From contig NC_020185.1 of NCBI RefSeq assembly GCF_000315915.1, forward strand, positions 558,001 to 622,000: a DNA stretch of 64,000 nucleotides, written 5' to 3'. Of this stretch, positions 41,192-52,168 are shown piece by piece. The DNA comes from Henningerozyma blattae CBS 6284 (Eukaryota; Ascomycota; Saccharomycetes; Saccharomycetales; Saccharomycetaceae). Made by a program: the position numbers and the translations under genes. Each line of letters starts with the position of its first letter. The first letter of the stretch is position 1. Under the pieces are notes generated by a model. That model saw nothing but the letters and a program-made list of their open reading frames with translations. It was not told the DNA's origin and made no database searches.

Positions 41192-41924
41192 GATGACAGG
41201 AAATGTAATAGCAAAAAATAAGACAAAAGTTTAAAGGAACAAAAATATCAACAAAAAGTGGATAAACTAAGACAAACTAATTAAAATACAAAGACTTTTA
41301 TAAGACGTTAAAAAGAAATCCTCTAAGAATCATTTCATCAACTTATTCTTAACTAAAACTCCATTTTATTGTGAATAATAGCTAATGCTGAAAATGTGAA
41401 AAATATCAGGGTGAGCTCATCGCCTTTTTATATGGAAATTTTCGACATTTTTTTAGCATATAAAATACTGTTTACTCGGGATGAGTAAAAATATTTTACA
41501 GAGAAACCCTGCAGTAACAAACATGTTTTGGCGATGGCCTCTCGGTTGAAAAACGTATTTAGGCGGGAAACTCGTGAATATTTTCCAGAAGTTTAATTAC
41601 AGTCAATTTATTAATAGGCAAGAGTCAGTAACTGAAATGCCTATTTCAGAACCGCTGCTGCTGCGATAGTATCAGTGTAGTGGAAAATCCGAATGATCTT
41701 AACTTTGAGTGATTTTATTATACAGTGCTTTAACGAGATAAGTCTATAGATAATTATGTATGAAAGTAAGCTATTACAAAAATATATCAGAAAAAATTTT
41801 TGAAAAGTAATGATACGATTCCATAAATCGTAGATATTCGTAATATCTCGCTGTATGTAGGAGCATAATGCAGAAAGAGCTATTCTTGGTATGATACAAA
41901 ATCAGAGATTGTTTTAACGAGTAC
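41192..41924. other. HPT1 promoter and UTP5 3' flank
   Basis: Contains the PAC motif, an RRPE-like tract and two GGCRATGGCC/GGCGGGAAA-like GC patches (about 41530-41570). Otherwise AT-rich with no gene. Confidence 0.5.
41414..41423. promoter_or_regulatory. PAC motif upstream of HPT1
   Basis: AGCTCATCGC, the reverse complement of GCGATGAGCT, bound by Dot6/Tod6 in S. cerevisiae. An RRPE-like GGAAATTTTC follows at about 41435-41444. This pair is typical of ribosome-biogenesis genes. Confidence 0.65.
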
Positions 41925-43844
41925 TTAAACAGTTTCAAGATCACTGTAGCCTCCTTCCTCCTCTTTATCACTTGCATCTAAATATTCCTGTGTTAGTTTC
42001 TCAGAATGCTCAATATTCTCTTCAGCGTCGTCATCGCTTCCATCATCCTCATCATTACTATCTTCGTATTCTTCATAATCTTCTTCACCGTCATCTATTA
42101 AGCCCGCATCATCTAATTCTTCGTTATATTCAACATATTCTTCTTCCTGTTTCAAGTATTCATCATCTTTTTGTTTATCTAATAAAAGTTCTTCAGCAAC
42201 AGATAACGTATTTAAGGTTTTGAGTAATCTACTTTGTAATCCTAAAAATGTTGGTAATAAATCAGAGCGTCTTTTTAAGGTTGAATAAAGGGAGGATAAT
42301 GAAGAAATCAAATTAGGAACGGTAACTAAATAACCACCGTGTACGATCAAGCACCATTTGATCCAAACACTAAGTTGATCTTGTCTATGTGTCTGTCTAG
42401 CAATTTTTTCAGCTAATCTTTCCAATAACACAACAGCTAAAACGGGTTTTAATCTAAAAATAGTATCTTTAATGGCATTTGTATTTGAACGGCTTAATAC
42501 AGTTTCTAAGAGAGTGTGATCATTTGATTGTAATGCTTGTGTTAAAACAACAGACATAGTACCAGCAGCTCTCTTTTCAAAATTTCCACCTTTGATTTTT
42601 TTACCAGTTTTACTTGCGATGTTTTGCAGTGACATAGAATCTAAATCATCAATAAACGCTTTAAAAACTGGTCCATCTTCACCCTTTTTCTCTTCTTCAT
42701 CTCCTTCTAATTCCCACTCCTTTATAGCGTCTGTAACATGCTTAAAGTTATCACCAGATGTAACTTTGACGCTACGCTCTGCATAATTGATTGCTGAAGA
42801 AACATCATTAGTATATAGTAACTTATTTGAACTCTTGTTACTTATTAATAATGAAACCATTTCAGTATGTTCAGAAGGTAGTTCCTTATATTGAAATTGT
42901 TTAAAAATTGGGACAGATGCACCTTGTACCAGTGTGACATTCAAAATATCTTGATTGATAAAAACATTAATCACTGGGGTAGGAATTTCCCGATCCGCTT
43001 TAAACCTGATTTGTTTATTAGATTGCTTAGATTTTGCGGCTCTTCTTTTTATCTTATTATTAACTAATGGATCGATAAATAGTTCTACCATTCCATCTTC
43101 TGTTGTAATTGCAATATTATCTTGGCCAATATGAGATAGCTCTAGAACGTTCGACTGAGCAACTAAAATAGATTTAGCTAAACCAGTATTGAGATCATAA
43201 ACATTTAAAAATCTATCATTGTGTGCACCACTCAAGAAAAAGTCGCTAGATAGCAATTTGAGAATAGTAACTGGTAAGACATGGCCAGGGAATGTTAGAA
43301 TAATTTCTTTTTTGGAAATATCGACCAAGTAAATTGAATGAGATGCAACTAATAATTTTTTCGAATCTTTAGGTAAAAGACATAACTTATTCAATTGAAA
43401 ACAGTTTTCTACCTTAAAATGCTGTGTTAATTGAAAATTCTCTATATCGAATTCATAAAAGACATCGTCTGCATCAATACACCATAAACTATTGCCTTGA
43501 ACTTTAATATCTTTAATTGCACGAGAATTACCTGTAGAAAATTTATGTATAACATCGTTCGCAAGTGGTGAATAGATCCAAATTTCACCTATATTTAAAC
43601 CCAAAGCAATACACTGAGCATCGGCGCTAGAAGAATAGTACCATTCCAAAGTAGAAACGTTGTGACTTGAGTCATCTAATAAAAAGTAATTGTTATCAGC
43701 ACCAACAATAGTTGATAAATTTCCACTCTTTTGAACAGGTTCGATTGCGATTCTTTGTCTATCTAAAGCAACAGAAACGTAGCCAAAATATTGGCCCGAG
43801 GCATCATAGCTAGACAGAACTATTGGAGTAGTATTGCTAGACAT
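41925..43844 (-). CDS. UTP5: U3 snoRNP / t-UTP subunit Utp5
   Basis: A nucleolar WD40 protein of the t-UTP subcomplex, needed for Pol I transcription and early 18S rRNA processing. The start is the ATG at 43842-43844, giving 639 residues (S. cerevisiae 643): MSSNTTPIVLSSYDASGQYF aligns with the S. cerevisiae N-terminus, and the longer open frame begins at a TTG. WD40 repeats fill the N-terminal half (for example FPGHVLPVTILKL, LSGAHNDRFLNVYDL). A Utp12-type helical domain follows (about 390-570), with a strongly acidic C-terminal tail of Asp/Glu runs. A PAC site lies upstream. Same strand as SXM1 and HPT1. Confidence 0.95.
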   Translation of the reverse strand: MSSNTTPIVLSSYDASGQYFGYVSVALDRQRIAIEPVQKSGNLSTIVGADNNYFLLDDSSHNVSTLEWYYSSSADAQCIALGLNIGEIWIYSPLANDVIHKFSTGNSRAIKDIKVQGNSLWCIDADDVFYEFDIENFQLTQHFKVENCFQLNKLCLLPKDSKKLLVASHSIYLVDISKKEIILTFPGHVLPVTILKLLSSDFFLSGAHNDRFLNVYDLNTGLAKSILVAQSNVLELSHIGQDNIAITTEDGMVELFIDPLVNNKIKRRAAKSKQSNKQIRFKADREIPTPVINVFINQDILNVTLVQGASVPIFKQFQYKELPSEHTEMVSLLISNKSSNKLLYTNDVSSAINYAERSVKVTSGDNFKHVTDAIKEWELEGDEEEKKGEDGPVFKAFIDDLDSMSLQNIASKTGKKIKGGNFEKRAAGTMSVVLTQALQSNDHTLLETVLSRSNTNAIKDTIFRLKPVLAVVLLERLAEKIARQTHRQDQLSVWIKWCLIVHGGYLVTVPNLISSLSSLYSTLKRRSDLLPTFLGLQSRLLKTLNTLSVAEELLLDKQKDDEYLKQEEEYVEYNEELDDAGLIDDGEEDYEEYEDSNDEDDGSDDDAEENIEHSEKLTQEYLDASDKEEEGGYSDLETV

Positions 43845-43991
43845 ATCTAAACTTGATTGATAAAGGCTGTTTTCTACTTGGTGGTTTATTGAGAAATAGA
43901 TGTAAATTTTAAGATAAATACCTCTTTTCAATGATCTTTCTCTTATTTTATGCAATATTCTTGATATTTTAGCAATTGACAAAAATCTGTT

Positions 43992-44001
43992 AGCTCATCT
44001 C
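43992..44001. promoter_or_regulatory. PAC-type motif plus RRPE-like tract upstream of UTP5
   Basis: AGCTCATCTC (reverse complement GAGATGAGCT, matching GMGATGAGMT) is followed directly by CAAATTTTTTTTT. It lies 148 bp before the UTP5 ATG. A second partial copy, GCGATGAT, lies near 44027-44034. Confidence 0.65.
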
Positions 44002-44214
44002 AAATTTTTTTTTCAGTTCGTCTCTCGCGATGATAATAAAAATTAAGAGGTACGAAAAAGTAAAAAAATTCTAAGTGAAAATGAATTTCTAAAAAAAAAT
44101 ACATATTATTATTGCATTCTATAATTTACGTAACTATTATATCTTTATATCCATATAAAAATATCTATGCTGGAGAAAACAAGACCTGAGTGTTCTTAAT
44201 AGGCGAGAGTTTTT

Positions 44215-47058
44215 TTAATTTGTTGAAACAAATTCTATGATAGTCTCCAAACTATTCTTCTTTTCTTCTGACAAGGAACCAATAACCTGTTGGTATCTAG
44301 TGGGGTTAACACTTTGTAGTTGTGTAAAAAAATTAGCAACCTCTTGGAAAGCATTAACGTCATCCAAGACAGTTTCTTTCAAATCGTCTTCATATTCCTC
44401 AAAGAAAGCGTCGTCATCAGCATTTGCATTATCGAATATTTCTTGTAAGCCTTCTGCACCTTGAGCCATTGCGTCACGTCTTCTAATAGCAGTTGGTAAT
44501 TCCTCCGTCAATTGGACTAATTTGTTTGATAATTGTGATATGTATCCAATTACAGAGCCTGGTAGTTCTGGCAATTTCATAACCGAAAGAATTGCTAATA
44601 TTTGTAATTTAGTGGAAAAGACACTTGCAAATTTATTATCAAACCACTTTGTTAGAAGAGCCAAAGTAAAGCCTTCTGACTCACATATTTGGAAGGTCTC
44701 CAATGGTTTGACAGATAATGATGCTAGAAATAGTTTAATTATTTGAGAATCTTCTATTTCTAGCTCTTCAACAGATGCAGCCTTAATAGCTTTGGAAAAT
44801 AATGGAATATCGTTCATAGATAAAGTGTAGAACACCAGAATATCTAAAACACTTTCAACATCGTAATCAATTTCACTTTCAAGTTTTGCAGACAAAATTG
44901 TCAAGAATGGTTCAGCAAAGGTCTGATCTTTTGGGAAACCATAAGTAACTAAGGTTTCGAAGAATACTAAATATGATTCAAAATAATCCATGGCGTATGT
45001 TTCAAATGAATCAAGGACGTCGTGGACTATTTCCCAAATGGTTGGAGTAAACTGGTTGAATAGGGCCTGTGCGGATAATGCCAAAGAGTCCATTAAGTCG
45101 ACAATTTCACTCAATAATGAAATTTGAGCATTAATGATGACGAATTTAACTACGGGAACAAATTTGTCAATTAAGGAAACCTTTGTCATTGACATAACCA
45201 TAGTGGTCATTGTTTGTAATAAAGCACAAGCTTGAATTTCTTGGTCCTGCTCAGCAGCATTATAACTGGAGCTTGAATTTTCTAATATACTGTTACCTAA
45301 TGTCAAAAATTGCTCAACCAAACTGGATGCTAAATTTTCAGCAAATGGGGTCAATTCATCAGCAAAATGTTCAACGAAAGTTTCGATAACCTCAGATAAG
45401 GTATCTAATTCAAATTCTTTGGATAGCATCAATAGTTTTTCGGTGATGCCTGGAACTTGTGAACTGATGTGGCTATGTATGTCAGGATTAGCAATAATCA
45501 AAGTCTTTAAAGCATCAGCTGCTTCAACTCTAACTGGCAAAACATCGCTATTCATGAAATGGTTGTATGTCAATTCGAATATTTTTGAAAGGGTACCCAT
45601 ATCTTCGAACTTCTTAGTATATTGAGCAATAGTCTCTAACGACCTAGCTAATAAGAATTGGTAGTTGTTTTGGGACAATAGAGGTACAATAAAGTTAGAG
45701 AATATGGCTTCCAATTCAGTATTTTCATCCAATTGGGTAAATAAGCTAGAGATCATTCTAAGTGCACCTTCTTGTTTGAATGCACATTCAAGATTATCGC
45801 TATTGGTAGAGTAACTTTGTAAAATTTCGCTAACAAATGGAAGAATAGAATTTAATTTTTCTGGTCTCTTGTGGCCTATCACATATATAAAATCAGTAGA
45901 TGCTACATCAGATGTTGACCCCTCTTTGTTTAAATCAAAATATCTTCTGGTATATTCTTCTGGGTCATCCTCTAATAACTCCATACTTTCTTTAGTAGCA
46001 CAAACACAAGAGAAAATAATATTTTCGATAATGATTTGAATATGTGGTTCTATATGTTGATAAAGCGAATCTTCAACAAGGCATTTTTCAAAAAATTCGA
46101 TTAAATAAAATAGAGAGGCTTCGCTTAACCATAAAGTACCCTCTTTCCATGATTGGATAATTTTAAAATACTGTTGAATAATAACTGGAGTTAAGTTTGA
46201 AATAACATAAGAATTAAATTCTTCTGATATTGCCTTTGTGGTTCTGGAATACTTACTAATAAATTTGTATAAATTCCCAAAACCCCACTTATTAACCTTT
46301 ACTCTTTTATCTAGAGAACGATCAGCAGGTTCTAAATCTAACACTTCCTTTGGGAATTGCTTAGCACAGACAAATAAATGCATTTCGATCCAAGCATTAA
46401 CTTTGTTTATATCTTTAAAGTAAGCAGGAAAGTTGTTTAAGCATGCATATTTAAAACATTTTAAAATTAAATATAGTAATTCATTTGATTTATAATCTTC
46501 CCTGTTGACCAATTGAGATGCAATACCTTCTATGGTTGGGAAAACTTGGCTAATGACTTCATCAATTTCGGATCTATTATCACTCATATCCCACCTGTGG
46601 GCAATGCATACTTCGAATAATAATAGCAACCCTGCGTATGTATATTGTTGTTCACCACTCTTTAATAGTTCATTAATAACACCGGTTAAATTCCATGGAT
46701 CATTATTGTTTAAGATAGCTCTAACTGATTCTGTTAATGCAGGTCTTAAATGATTGTTATCAATGACTTTAACTAAGACTTCAACAAGTTTTTGCTTAAT
46801 TGCTTGTTGCTCTTCTGATTTGATCCCTGCTTCACGTTTAGAACCCCAACAACGTTGAAGTTTATTTTTCATATAGATAGCAGATGATAAACGGATATTA
46901 GCCGAAATAGCTTCGTTGCCTATCACATTTAGTAAAAATGTTGTAAATCCATCTTGTTTTTGATATTCATTAAGTTGATTCTCAGCTTCTCTAATTAGCT
47001 TGGCATCTGCAACCATTGTCTGCTCAATGCAGGCTAAAATAGCATCCTCATTACTCAT
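44215..47058 (-). CDS. SXM1: Karyopherin-beta importin Sxm1
   Basis: A nuclear import receptor; in S. cerevisiae it carries Lhp1, Pab1 and ribosomal proteins. The 947-residue product (S. cerevisiae 944) is an all-helical HEAT-repeat protein. Its N-terminal importin-beta signature is LIREAENQLNEYQKQDGFTT followed by SANIRLSSAIYMKNKLQRCW. An acidic stretch near residues 890-905 (DNANADDDAFFEEYEDD) is typical of this subfamily. Its place upstream of UTP5 and HPT1 supports SXM1 over its relative NMD5. NCB2, which lies between SXM1 and UTP5 in S. cerevisiae, is absent. Confidence 0.92.
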   Translation of the reverse strand: MSNEDAILACIEQTMVADAKLIREAENQLNEYQKQDGFTTFLLNVIGNEAISANIRLSSAIYMKNKLQRCWGSKREAGIKSEEQQAIKQKLVEVLVKVIDNNHLRPALTESVRAILNNNDPWNLTGVINELLKSGEQQYTYAGLLLLFEVCIAHRWDMSDNRSEIDEVISQVFPTIEGIASQLVNREDYKSNELLYLILKCFKYACLNNFPAYFKDINKVNAWIEMHLFVCAKQFPKEVLDLEPADRSLDKRVKVNKWGFGNLYKFISKYSRTTKAISEEFNSYVISNLTPVIIQQYFKIIQSWKEGTLWLSEASLFYLIEFFEKCLVEDSLYQHIEPHIQIIIENIIFSCVCATKESMELLEDDPEEYTRRYFDLNKEGSTSDVASTDFIYVIGHKRPEKLNSILPFVSEILQSYSTNSDNLECAFKQEGALRMISSLFTQLDENTELEAIFSNFIVPLLSQNNYQFLLARSLETIAQYTKKFEDMGTLSKIFELTYNHFMNSDVLPVRVEAADALKTLIIANPDIHSHISSQVPGITEKLLMLSKEFELDTLSEVIETFVEHFADELTPFAENLASSLVEQFLTLGNSILENSSSSYNAAEQDQEIQACALLQTMTTMVMSMTKVSLIDKFVPVVKFVIINAQISLLSEIVDLMDSLALSAQALFNQFTPTIWEIVHDVLDSFETYAMDYFESYLVFFETLVTYGFPKDQTFAEPFLTILSAKLESEIDYDVESVLDILVFYTLSMNDIPLFSKAIKAASVEELEIEDSQIIKLFLASLSVKPLETFQICESEGFTLALLTKWFDNKFASVFSTKLQILAILSVMKLPELPGSVIGYISQLSNKLVQLTEELPTAIRRRDAMAQGAEGLQEIFDNANADDDAFFEEYEDDLKETVLDDVNAFQEVANFFTQLQSVNPTRYQQVIGSLSEEKKNSLETIIEFVSTN

Positions 47059-47754
47059 ATTTTCAAAATAGTTCAGCTTGAGTGTCTAGCTACAACTTCT
47101 GAGAAAAAAATATAATATCAGTTAATTAATATTAAGGTCTGAAGTATTTAATTCTCGATGTGTTTTTTCTGTGATGAGCATCCTTTCATCACTTAACCGT
47201 ATTGCAGTATTTGTCAAAGAATTTTCAATGTAGATTTTTACGACGCTTTGAAAAAAAAAAAAAAAAAAAAACAAGAAAATAAGGAAAATATGATCTAAAT
47301 TGTCAATATCACGTGATGTTAAATAAATGGAGTTAAAAGAACGTGTAAGATGTTTGTTAGGTGGATATTGATTTTTAAATTTTTTTCCTATTAACAATAA
47401 TCTTTTTTACAAGAAACGTGTACATAAATACTGGCCTAATTTGCTGTAACTTGTTTTTCCTCTATTCTGTACTATTTACTATACAAATGAATCCTTAAAA
47501 TAATATAATTGTTATGGCAATGAAAAACTGTGCGATACCTAAAGAATAGATATAGAATAGATGTAGAATAGATTTAGAAAATATTAGAAAATATGCAAAG
47601 AAATAGTAAAAATGAATATATAATAATTAAATTAATTAAAGGAGACATATTAAAGTGGATACAAATATCCAAGTTCGTTACTGTCATTACTGTCATGCGT
47701 GAGCTTTGTTAAAAGATAAACCCTGCCAATACTTTGAGCTGAAATAGGGAGCAG
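47059..47754. other. SXM1 promoter and MDM32 3' flank
   Basis: Contains an A run of about 20 (47250-47270), a palindromic E-box ATCACGTGAT (47308-47317) and three ATAGATNTAGAATAGAT-like repeats near 47545-47580. No gene is called; a 91-codon frame here depends on the A run. Confidence 0.5.
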
Positions 47755-49812
47755 TTATACCATTGCACCAAATCCAAAAAATATTAGTTGAGAAGCCAAA
47801 GTAGAACCCCAAATTTTCATCCAATCATTCTTCTTTTTATATTCCCATTCTTCCACCAGTTTCATAAAATCACCATACAGTTCCATGGTTATTGTGTCAT
47901 AAATAGCCGCCTCATTAAAAAGAGTTATGTTTCTCAAATCTTTGATATTCTTAGCAAATCTGCAACGTAAAATTATTTCGTTAGAATCATCTTGGAATAA
48001 CTGATCGTGAAATTTGATTATTTGATGGTCTAATAATTCATCCTCGTTTTCAATATCTTCATCATTTTTCCCTTTTAGGTATTTTTCTTTATTTGAAAGT
48101 GATGATAATACAGTTATCTTTGGAAATGATTTATTCTTTTTAATAAATGTGTTAGGGAAATTCCATGAAGAATTCCGATCGACCGTGGTTATTGAATGGA
48201 AAATTTCGTGTTTGGCGTTAATAAAAGATACAAGAAGTTTCAATTCCTCTGGAGATATGATTGGTTCTCCTGTAGACAATACTGGGGTATTTTTCGTTGA
48301 TGTACAAGCTTTTAAATCTTTGAACTTAAATTTTAAATCCACATATATATATTTGTTTGAAGTATCAGACTCTTCATCTGAAATAAATGATTTGTTAAAA
48401 ATATTTGTGATTGAATCATAATTATGCGGTAGCATGATGTCAGCAATAATTTCTAAAGAACCACTGTTTATCCAACTAAAATTTGTGCTTTCATTCAGAC
48501 CAAGATCAGCTATTTTTATGGAATCCAGACGTAATCTTGTAATTCTTTCCCAGTCAGACAAATCTCTTTTCATATCATCAATATATGCCAATTTGTGTTG
48601 TTTTTTATGGATATTAAATAATGCTCCATTAATAGAACCATCTGCAATATCTGCGTTTAAAAAATCAAACAACACCCAATTTAATCTCAAAATCGGTAAT
48701 TCTAAATTATAAATCGCAATGGAATAATTTTTATTCATCTGATTATCCTGTAATTCAAAATTGGAGTCCTCGATATGAATATTTTTCAGTTCATAATTGG
48801 GATTAGAAAACCATTTATAAATAAATGGCTCATTCGTATAGTTAGTGCTCCATCGTTTATCGTCCGTCTTATCGTGGACTAATGATATAATAGCTGGATC
48901 AGAGATAGAAATGGAACCAGTCATACCAAATATTGATATGTTTTCTATTAACCCTTTGCCCATCAACCATGATTTCAACGATATAGTCAAGAGCATTTCA
49001 TGAAGGGATAAATCAAAATTGATTAAGTCCCTTTCATCCCTATTTTTTTTTTCAATATCGTCATTAATATTATTATGTTGTATTTTGTTGCTTCCAGTGA
49101 TTGATTTAATTCTAACATTGTTAAATTTAATATATCTATTTTTCCATTCAGGTACCATTGCGTCACCAAATTGAACATCTATACCATCTAGAAAAAAATT
49201 TAAAGAACGACCAATGGATTTACCAACAAACTCCTTGGCAAAAACAGTATTCAAAAAGAATAAAATAATTGAAACGAATGTGGTTGTTCCCAATATAATC
49301 CAAATTAATTGAGATATTATTAACCAAGAAAACATTGCACTAATTTCATCATGTGAAAATGGCCTATTTTCTTTTATTAAAAACCATTTTGTATTTAGTT
49401 TGAATTTTTTATAGAATGTATCAGCTTCTTTTAAAAATAACTGTCGATCCATTCTTTGCTGATTTTTTCTCAATAAAATATTTTGGATTCTTAAATGGTC
49501 AGAACTTTTTGAAAAATCATTAGGACTAATATTGTTATTAGAATAAAGATGACTTCCTACCAGTGAGAAATCTCTGCGGTTAACGATTCTAGAAATAGCG
49601 TTTTTATTGAAATGATTCTTCCTCTTTAAAATTTCATAGAAAGTTAAGAAAGTTAAATTAGGCGAATTAATAGTATTCAAAACTCTTGATGAAGAGGCTG
49701 ACTTAGATAAAGTTCTATACGTTTGCCTACTATATACTCCTATATTGCCTCTAAGAGAAGAAGTTATTGCTAACGTGTTAAGTTTCAAGACCTGTCGAAA
49801 GGGCTGTTCCAT
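47755..49812 (-). CDS. MDM32: Mitochondrial inner-membrane protein Mdm32 (Mdm31/Mdm32 family)
   Basis: Needed for mitochondrial shape, mtDNA nucleoid stability and inheritance. The 685-residue product has a long Ser/Arg/Asn-rich mitochondrial presequence region and a double-length transmembrane segment (about 161-191, FSWLIISQLIWIILGTT then FVSIILFFLNTVFA). The family core follows (FFLDGIDVQFGDAMVPEWKN, ISLKSWLMGKGLI, SWINSGSLEIIADIMLP) and a C-terminal hydrophobic end (TLASQLIFFGFGAMV). Synteny with RPB2 and ARP8 (YOR151C, YOR141C) favours MDM32 (YOR147W) over MDM31. S. cerevisiae Mdm32 is about 620 residues; the N-terminus here is longer. Confidence 0.88.
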   Translation of the reverse strand: MEQPFRQVLKLNTLAITSSLRGNIGVYSRQTYRTLSKSASSSRVLNTINSPNLTFLTFYEILKRKNHFNKNAISRIVNRRDFSLVGSHLYSNNNISPNDFSKSSDHLRIQNILLRKNQQRMDRQLFLKEADTFYKKFKLNTKWFLIKENRPFSHDEISAMFSWLIISQLIWIILGTTTFVSIILFFLNTVFAKEFVGKSIGRSLNFFLDGIDVQFGDAMVPEWKNRYIKFNNVRIKSITGSNKIQHNNINDDIEKKNRDERDLINFDLSLHEMLLTISLKSWLMGKGLIENISIFGMTGSISISDPAIISLVHDKTDDKRWSTNYTNEPFIYKWFSNPNYELKNIHIEDSNFELQDNQMNKNYSIAIYNLELPILRLNWVLFDFLNADIADGSINGALFNIHKKQHKLAYIDDMKRDLSDWERITRLRLDSIKIADLGLNESTNFSWINSGSLEIIADIMLPHNYDSITNIFNKSFISDEESDTSNKYIYVDLKFKFKDLKACTSTKNTPVLSTGEPIISPEELKLLVSFINAKHEIFHSITTVDRNSSWNFPNTFIKKNKSFPKITVLSSLSNKEKYLKGKNDEDIENEDELLDHQIIKFHDQLFQDDSNEIILRCRFAKNIKDLRNITLFNEAAIYDTITMELYGDFMKLVEEWEYKKKNDWMKIWGSTLASQLIFFGFGAMV

Positions 49813-52086
49813 TTTTCTTTATATTTATATGATGATCTTGAACTTATATTATTTTTAAGCCGTTTGAACACTTATTTAGAATTATCGTGTCTCTTATCTT
49901 ATTATATGAGTGTTAAAAAAATGGAATAACTAGGATCTCATTCAGTATGCAATTGAAGATATTATTGAGACTATTTACAGAAATTCGAATGCAAACCGCT
50001 CTGGTTCTTCAGTTTTATATTTTTTTTGAAAAATAATCTAAGCAAGTTTCCAAGATAATAAAGGTACCAGCTATTTTTATAAAAAATAAAAGTCAATCGT
50101 TATTTAATACTTGAGCAGCTATCGCAGTCTCACTATCCTGCTTTCGGGATTTTGAATCCTAAAATCCGTCGATGCGAAAATCTTTTCCATCACGTGAATA
50201 TAAAATAAACAACTATTTAGATATTCTTGTCGTAACATAATGATATAAATTGTTCTTATAATTTTTCTCTTAATTCTAATTAATCTATATACATATATAT
50301 ATAGGACGCTATAGAAACGGGTTCAATTGACATGCTCTGAGACACATAAGTTGTGTAAAAGTATTACTTTTTATTTAATAACTAACAGTCAATAAGCCAA
50401 AAAAAAAATAAAATTCCTAAAAACTAATAAAAAAAAAATTTAAAGATGATTAAACTCTAAATTTTAAACTTTACAGAAACAGTAAATAACTTTTTGAAAA
50501 GTCCGAAATTTTTTTAATGTTTAGTTTAAATAATAGGCATAAAAAAAATCTTACATCCAAAGTTTCCGTTTATAATTTAATCTCCTCACCAAACAAACAA
50601 TAAAAGTAATGCTTGTAAAATTGTAATTTTTTTTACTTCTTTTCGAAAATCAATTGAGATATATGAGCTATGTTTTACTTTTTTCTTAAAATCTATATAC
50701 TTCTATTTATTTACTTTTATCCTCGGTATCAATAGCAGTTAAAAAAAATAGTACAATACGTAACATAAGTTTCCTTATTCAGGTTCCTACTTAGCCAGTA
50801 TCATTCAATTTATTAACAAGCTCTTTTATTGTGGAATTAAAAGTAAAATATTGAAATAAACTCAGTCATGCTCTATTAAAACATTATTTTTCTAATAAAG
50901 ATATTATTTTATTAATTAAGAATGTTCGAAAGAATATAATAGTAATTATATGCGACCTTCTATATGCTTATTTCCAATACAGTAGTATGAAGTTTCTTCC
51001 AATATACTATAATCAATTAATAGAAGGAACCATAAAAGAACCTTGATATAGTTATACTTCCCATTTTAAAACTTGTATCAATAACTAAAAAAGCTGGAAA
51101 ATACAATTTTCCTTAACAGTTAGTTATTTAAGTGCTATAAGATATAATTTGATAGTGGATATACTTCTAGCTTCCAATAGAACCACAGTCAAGTTAATTA
51201 AAGCATTTTGACAAAATCACAAAATTGACCTAACTTTTTCTGTTATTGTGTGCTTATTGTACCATTCCATTGAATAACACTTTTTTTTAAAAACAATATT
51301 GTCAGAGCTGTGGCATTATGTGTCATAAATCGTGGGTTTGTGTTAACAGCTAATAAAGTATGAATTTAGTCGTACTTGTAGATTTATACAACAACCAATA
51401 ACAACTTAATATAATAAATATTCCAACATGAATTAAGCATACGTGGCCTCACTACTAAATATACCCAAGTAGTTTTATTAAGAAGTTATTAGGATGTGAT
51501 AGGTTCTATTTTAATATCAGACCATCAATTCGTTGATGGTGGATCTGTCCATTTTTTGGAGTATAAATTACCACAAAAATATCCCAAAAGTTTACAACTG
51601 TTCATTGTATATCCTGTATATATTATATATTCCCTTTCGAAAGAAGCAAGCAGATTTTTTATAATAATAATAATATAATTATTCAAACAGATTACTTAAC
51701 TAAGAATTAAACTATGAGCAACAATATTCTGAACAGTGCGACCGCAGGTCAAATATATATATTTTTATCACTACAAATTTACTGGGATTCAAGAGAGTTA
51801 GACATTGTTATACGGTGTTTAAGATGTAAAGACGATTACTTTATTTAGAAATATATAGTAAATACTATAACTAAAATGAATATATTTCTTAAATAGTGTT
51901 TTTCGATATAAAAAGAAAAACACATTTTAAATAATAAGTCACGTGATAAAAAGTCTTTTATCACTTAATAGAAAATGATATAATCATATTCCAGCAAAAT
52001 TCTGAAGTAACACTAAATAAATCCAATGTAATTAATATTATAAAATTCTATAAATTATAGCTGTTTAATAACCTCTACAACAAGAA
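49813..52086. other. Long AT-rich gene-free interval
   Basis: 2.27 kb with no credible coding frame. Visible items: an ATCACGTG at 50189-50196, several A/T homopolymers (50399-50435), and a perfect 9-bp inverted repeat at 51943-51964. Degenerate transposon sequence near the tRNA is possible but no LTR ends were identified. In S. cerevisiae this region would hold SPP2, SMP3, MRPL23, PNO1, THI80 and LSC1, none of which is present. Confidence 0.5.
51943..51964. repeat. Perfect inverted repeat GTGATAAAA-N4-TTTTATCAC
   Basis: Two 9-bp arms with a 4-base loop (AGTC), 123 bp upstream of tRNA-Gly; the left arm overlaps a GTCACGTGAT E-box. It could be a protein-binding dyad or a stem-loop. Confidence 0.8.
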
Positions 52087-52157
52087 GCGTAAATAGTTCA
52101 GTGGTAGAATGTAAGTTTCCCATACTTATGGCCCGGGTTCGATTCCCGGTTTTCGCA
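52087..52157 (+). tRNA. tRNA-Gly (anticodon CCC)
   Basis: A 71-nt cloverleaf: D-arm AGTTCAGTGGTAGAAT, anticodon stem TAAGT/ACTTA with loop TTCCCAT, and T-arm CCGGG/CCCGG with TTCGATT. It matches S. cerevisiae tRNA-Gly(CCC) closely. The acceptor GCGTAAA pairs with TTTTCGC except for a U4-U69 mismatch. A and B boxes look intact and a T5 terminator follows at 52164-52168, so it is probably transcribed. Confidence 0.92.
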
Positions 52158-52163
52158 CGTATA

Positions 52164-52168
52164 TTTTT
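52164..52168 (+). terminator. RNA polymerase III terminator of tRNA-Gly
   Basis: Five T residues, 6 nt past the tRNA 3' end. Confidence 0.7.

Noticed and set aside
50189..50520. Possible centromere (CDEI-like ATCACGTG, AT-rich stretch, TCCGAAATTTTT)
   Set aside because: The spacing of about 310 bp is too long, the AT-rich part is interrupted by GC patches, and the CDEIII match is poor. Other RTCACRTG sites in the window also lack a CDEIII partner.
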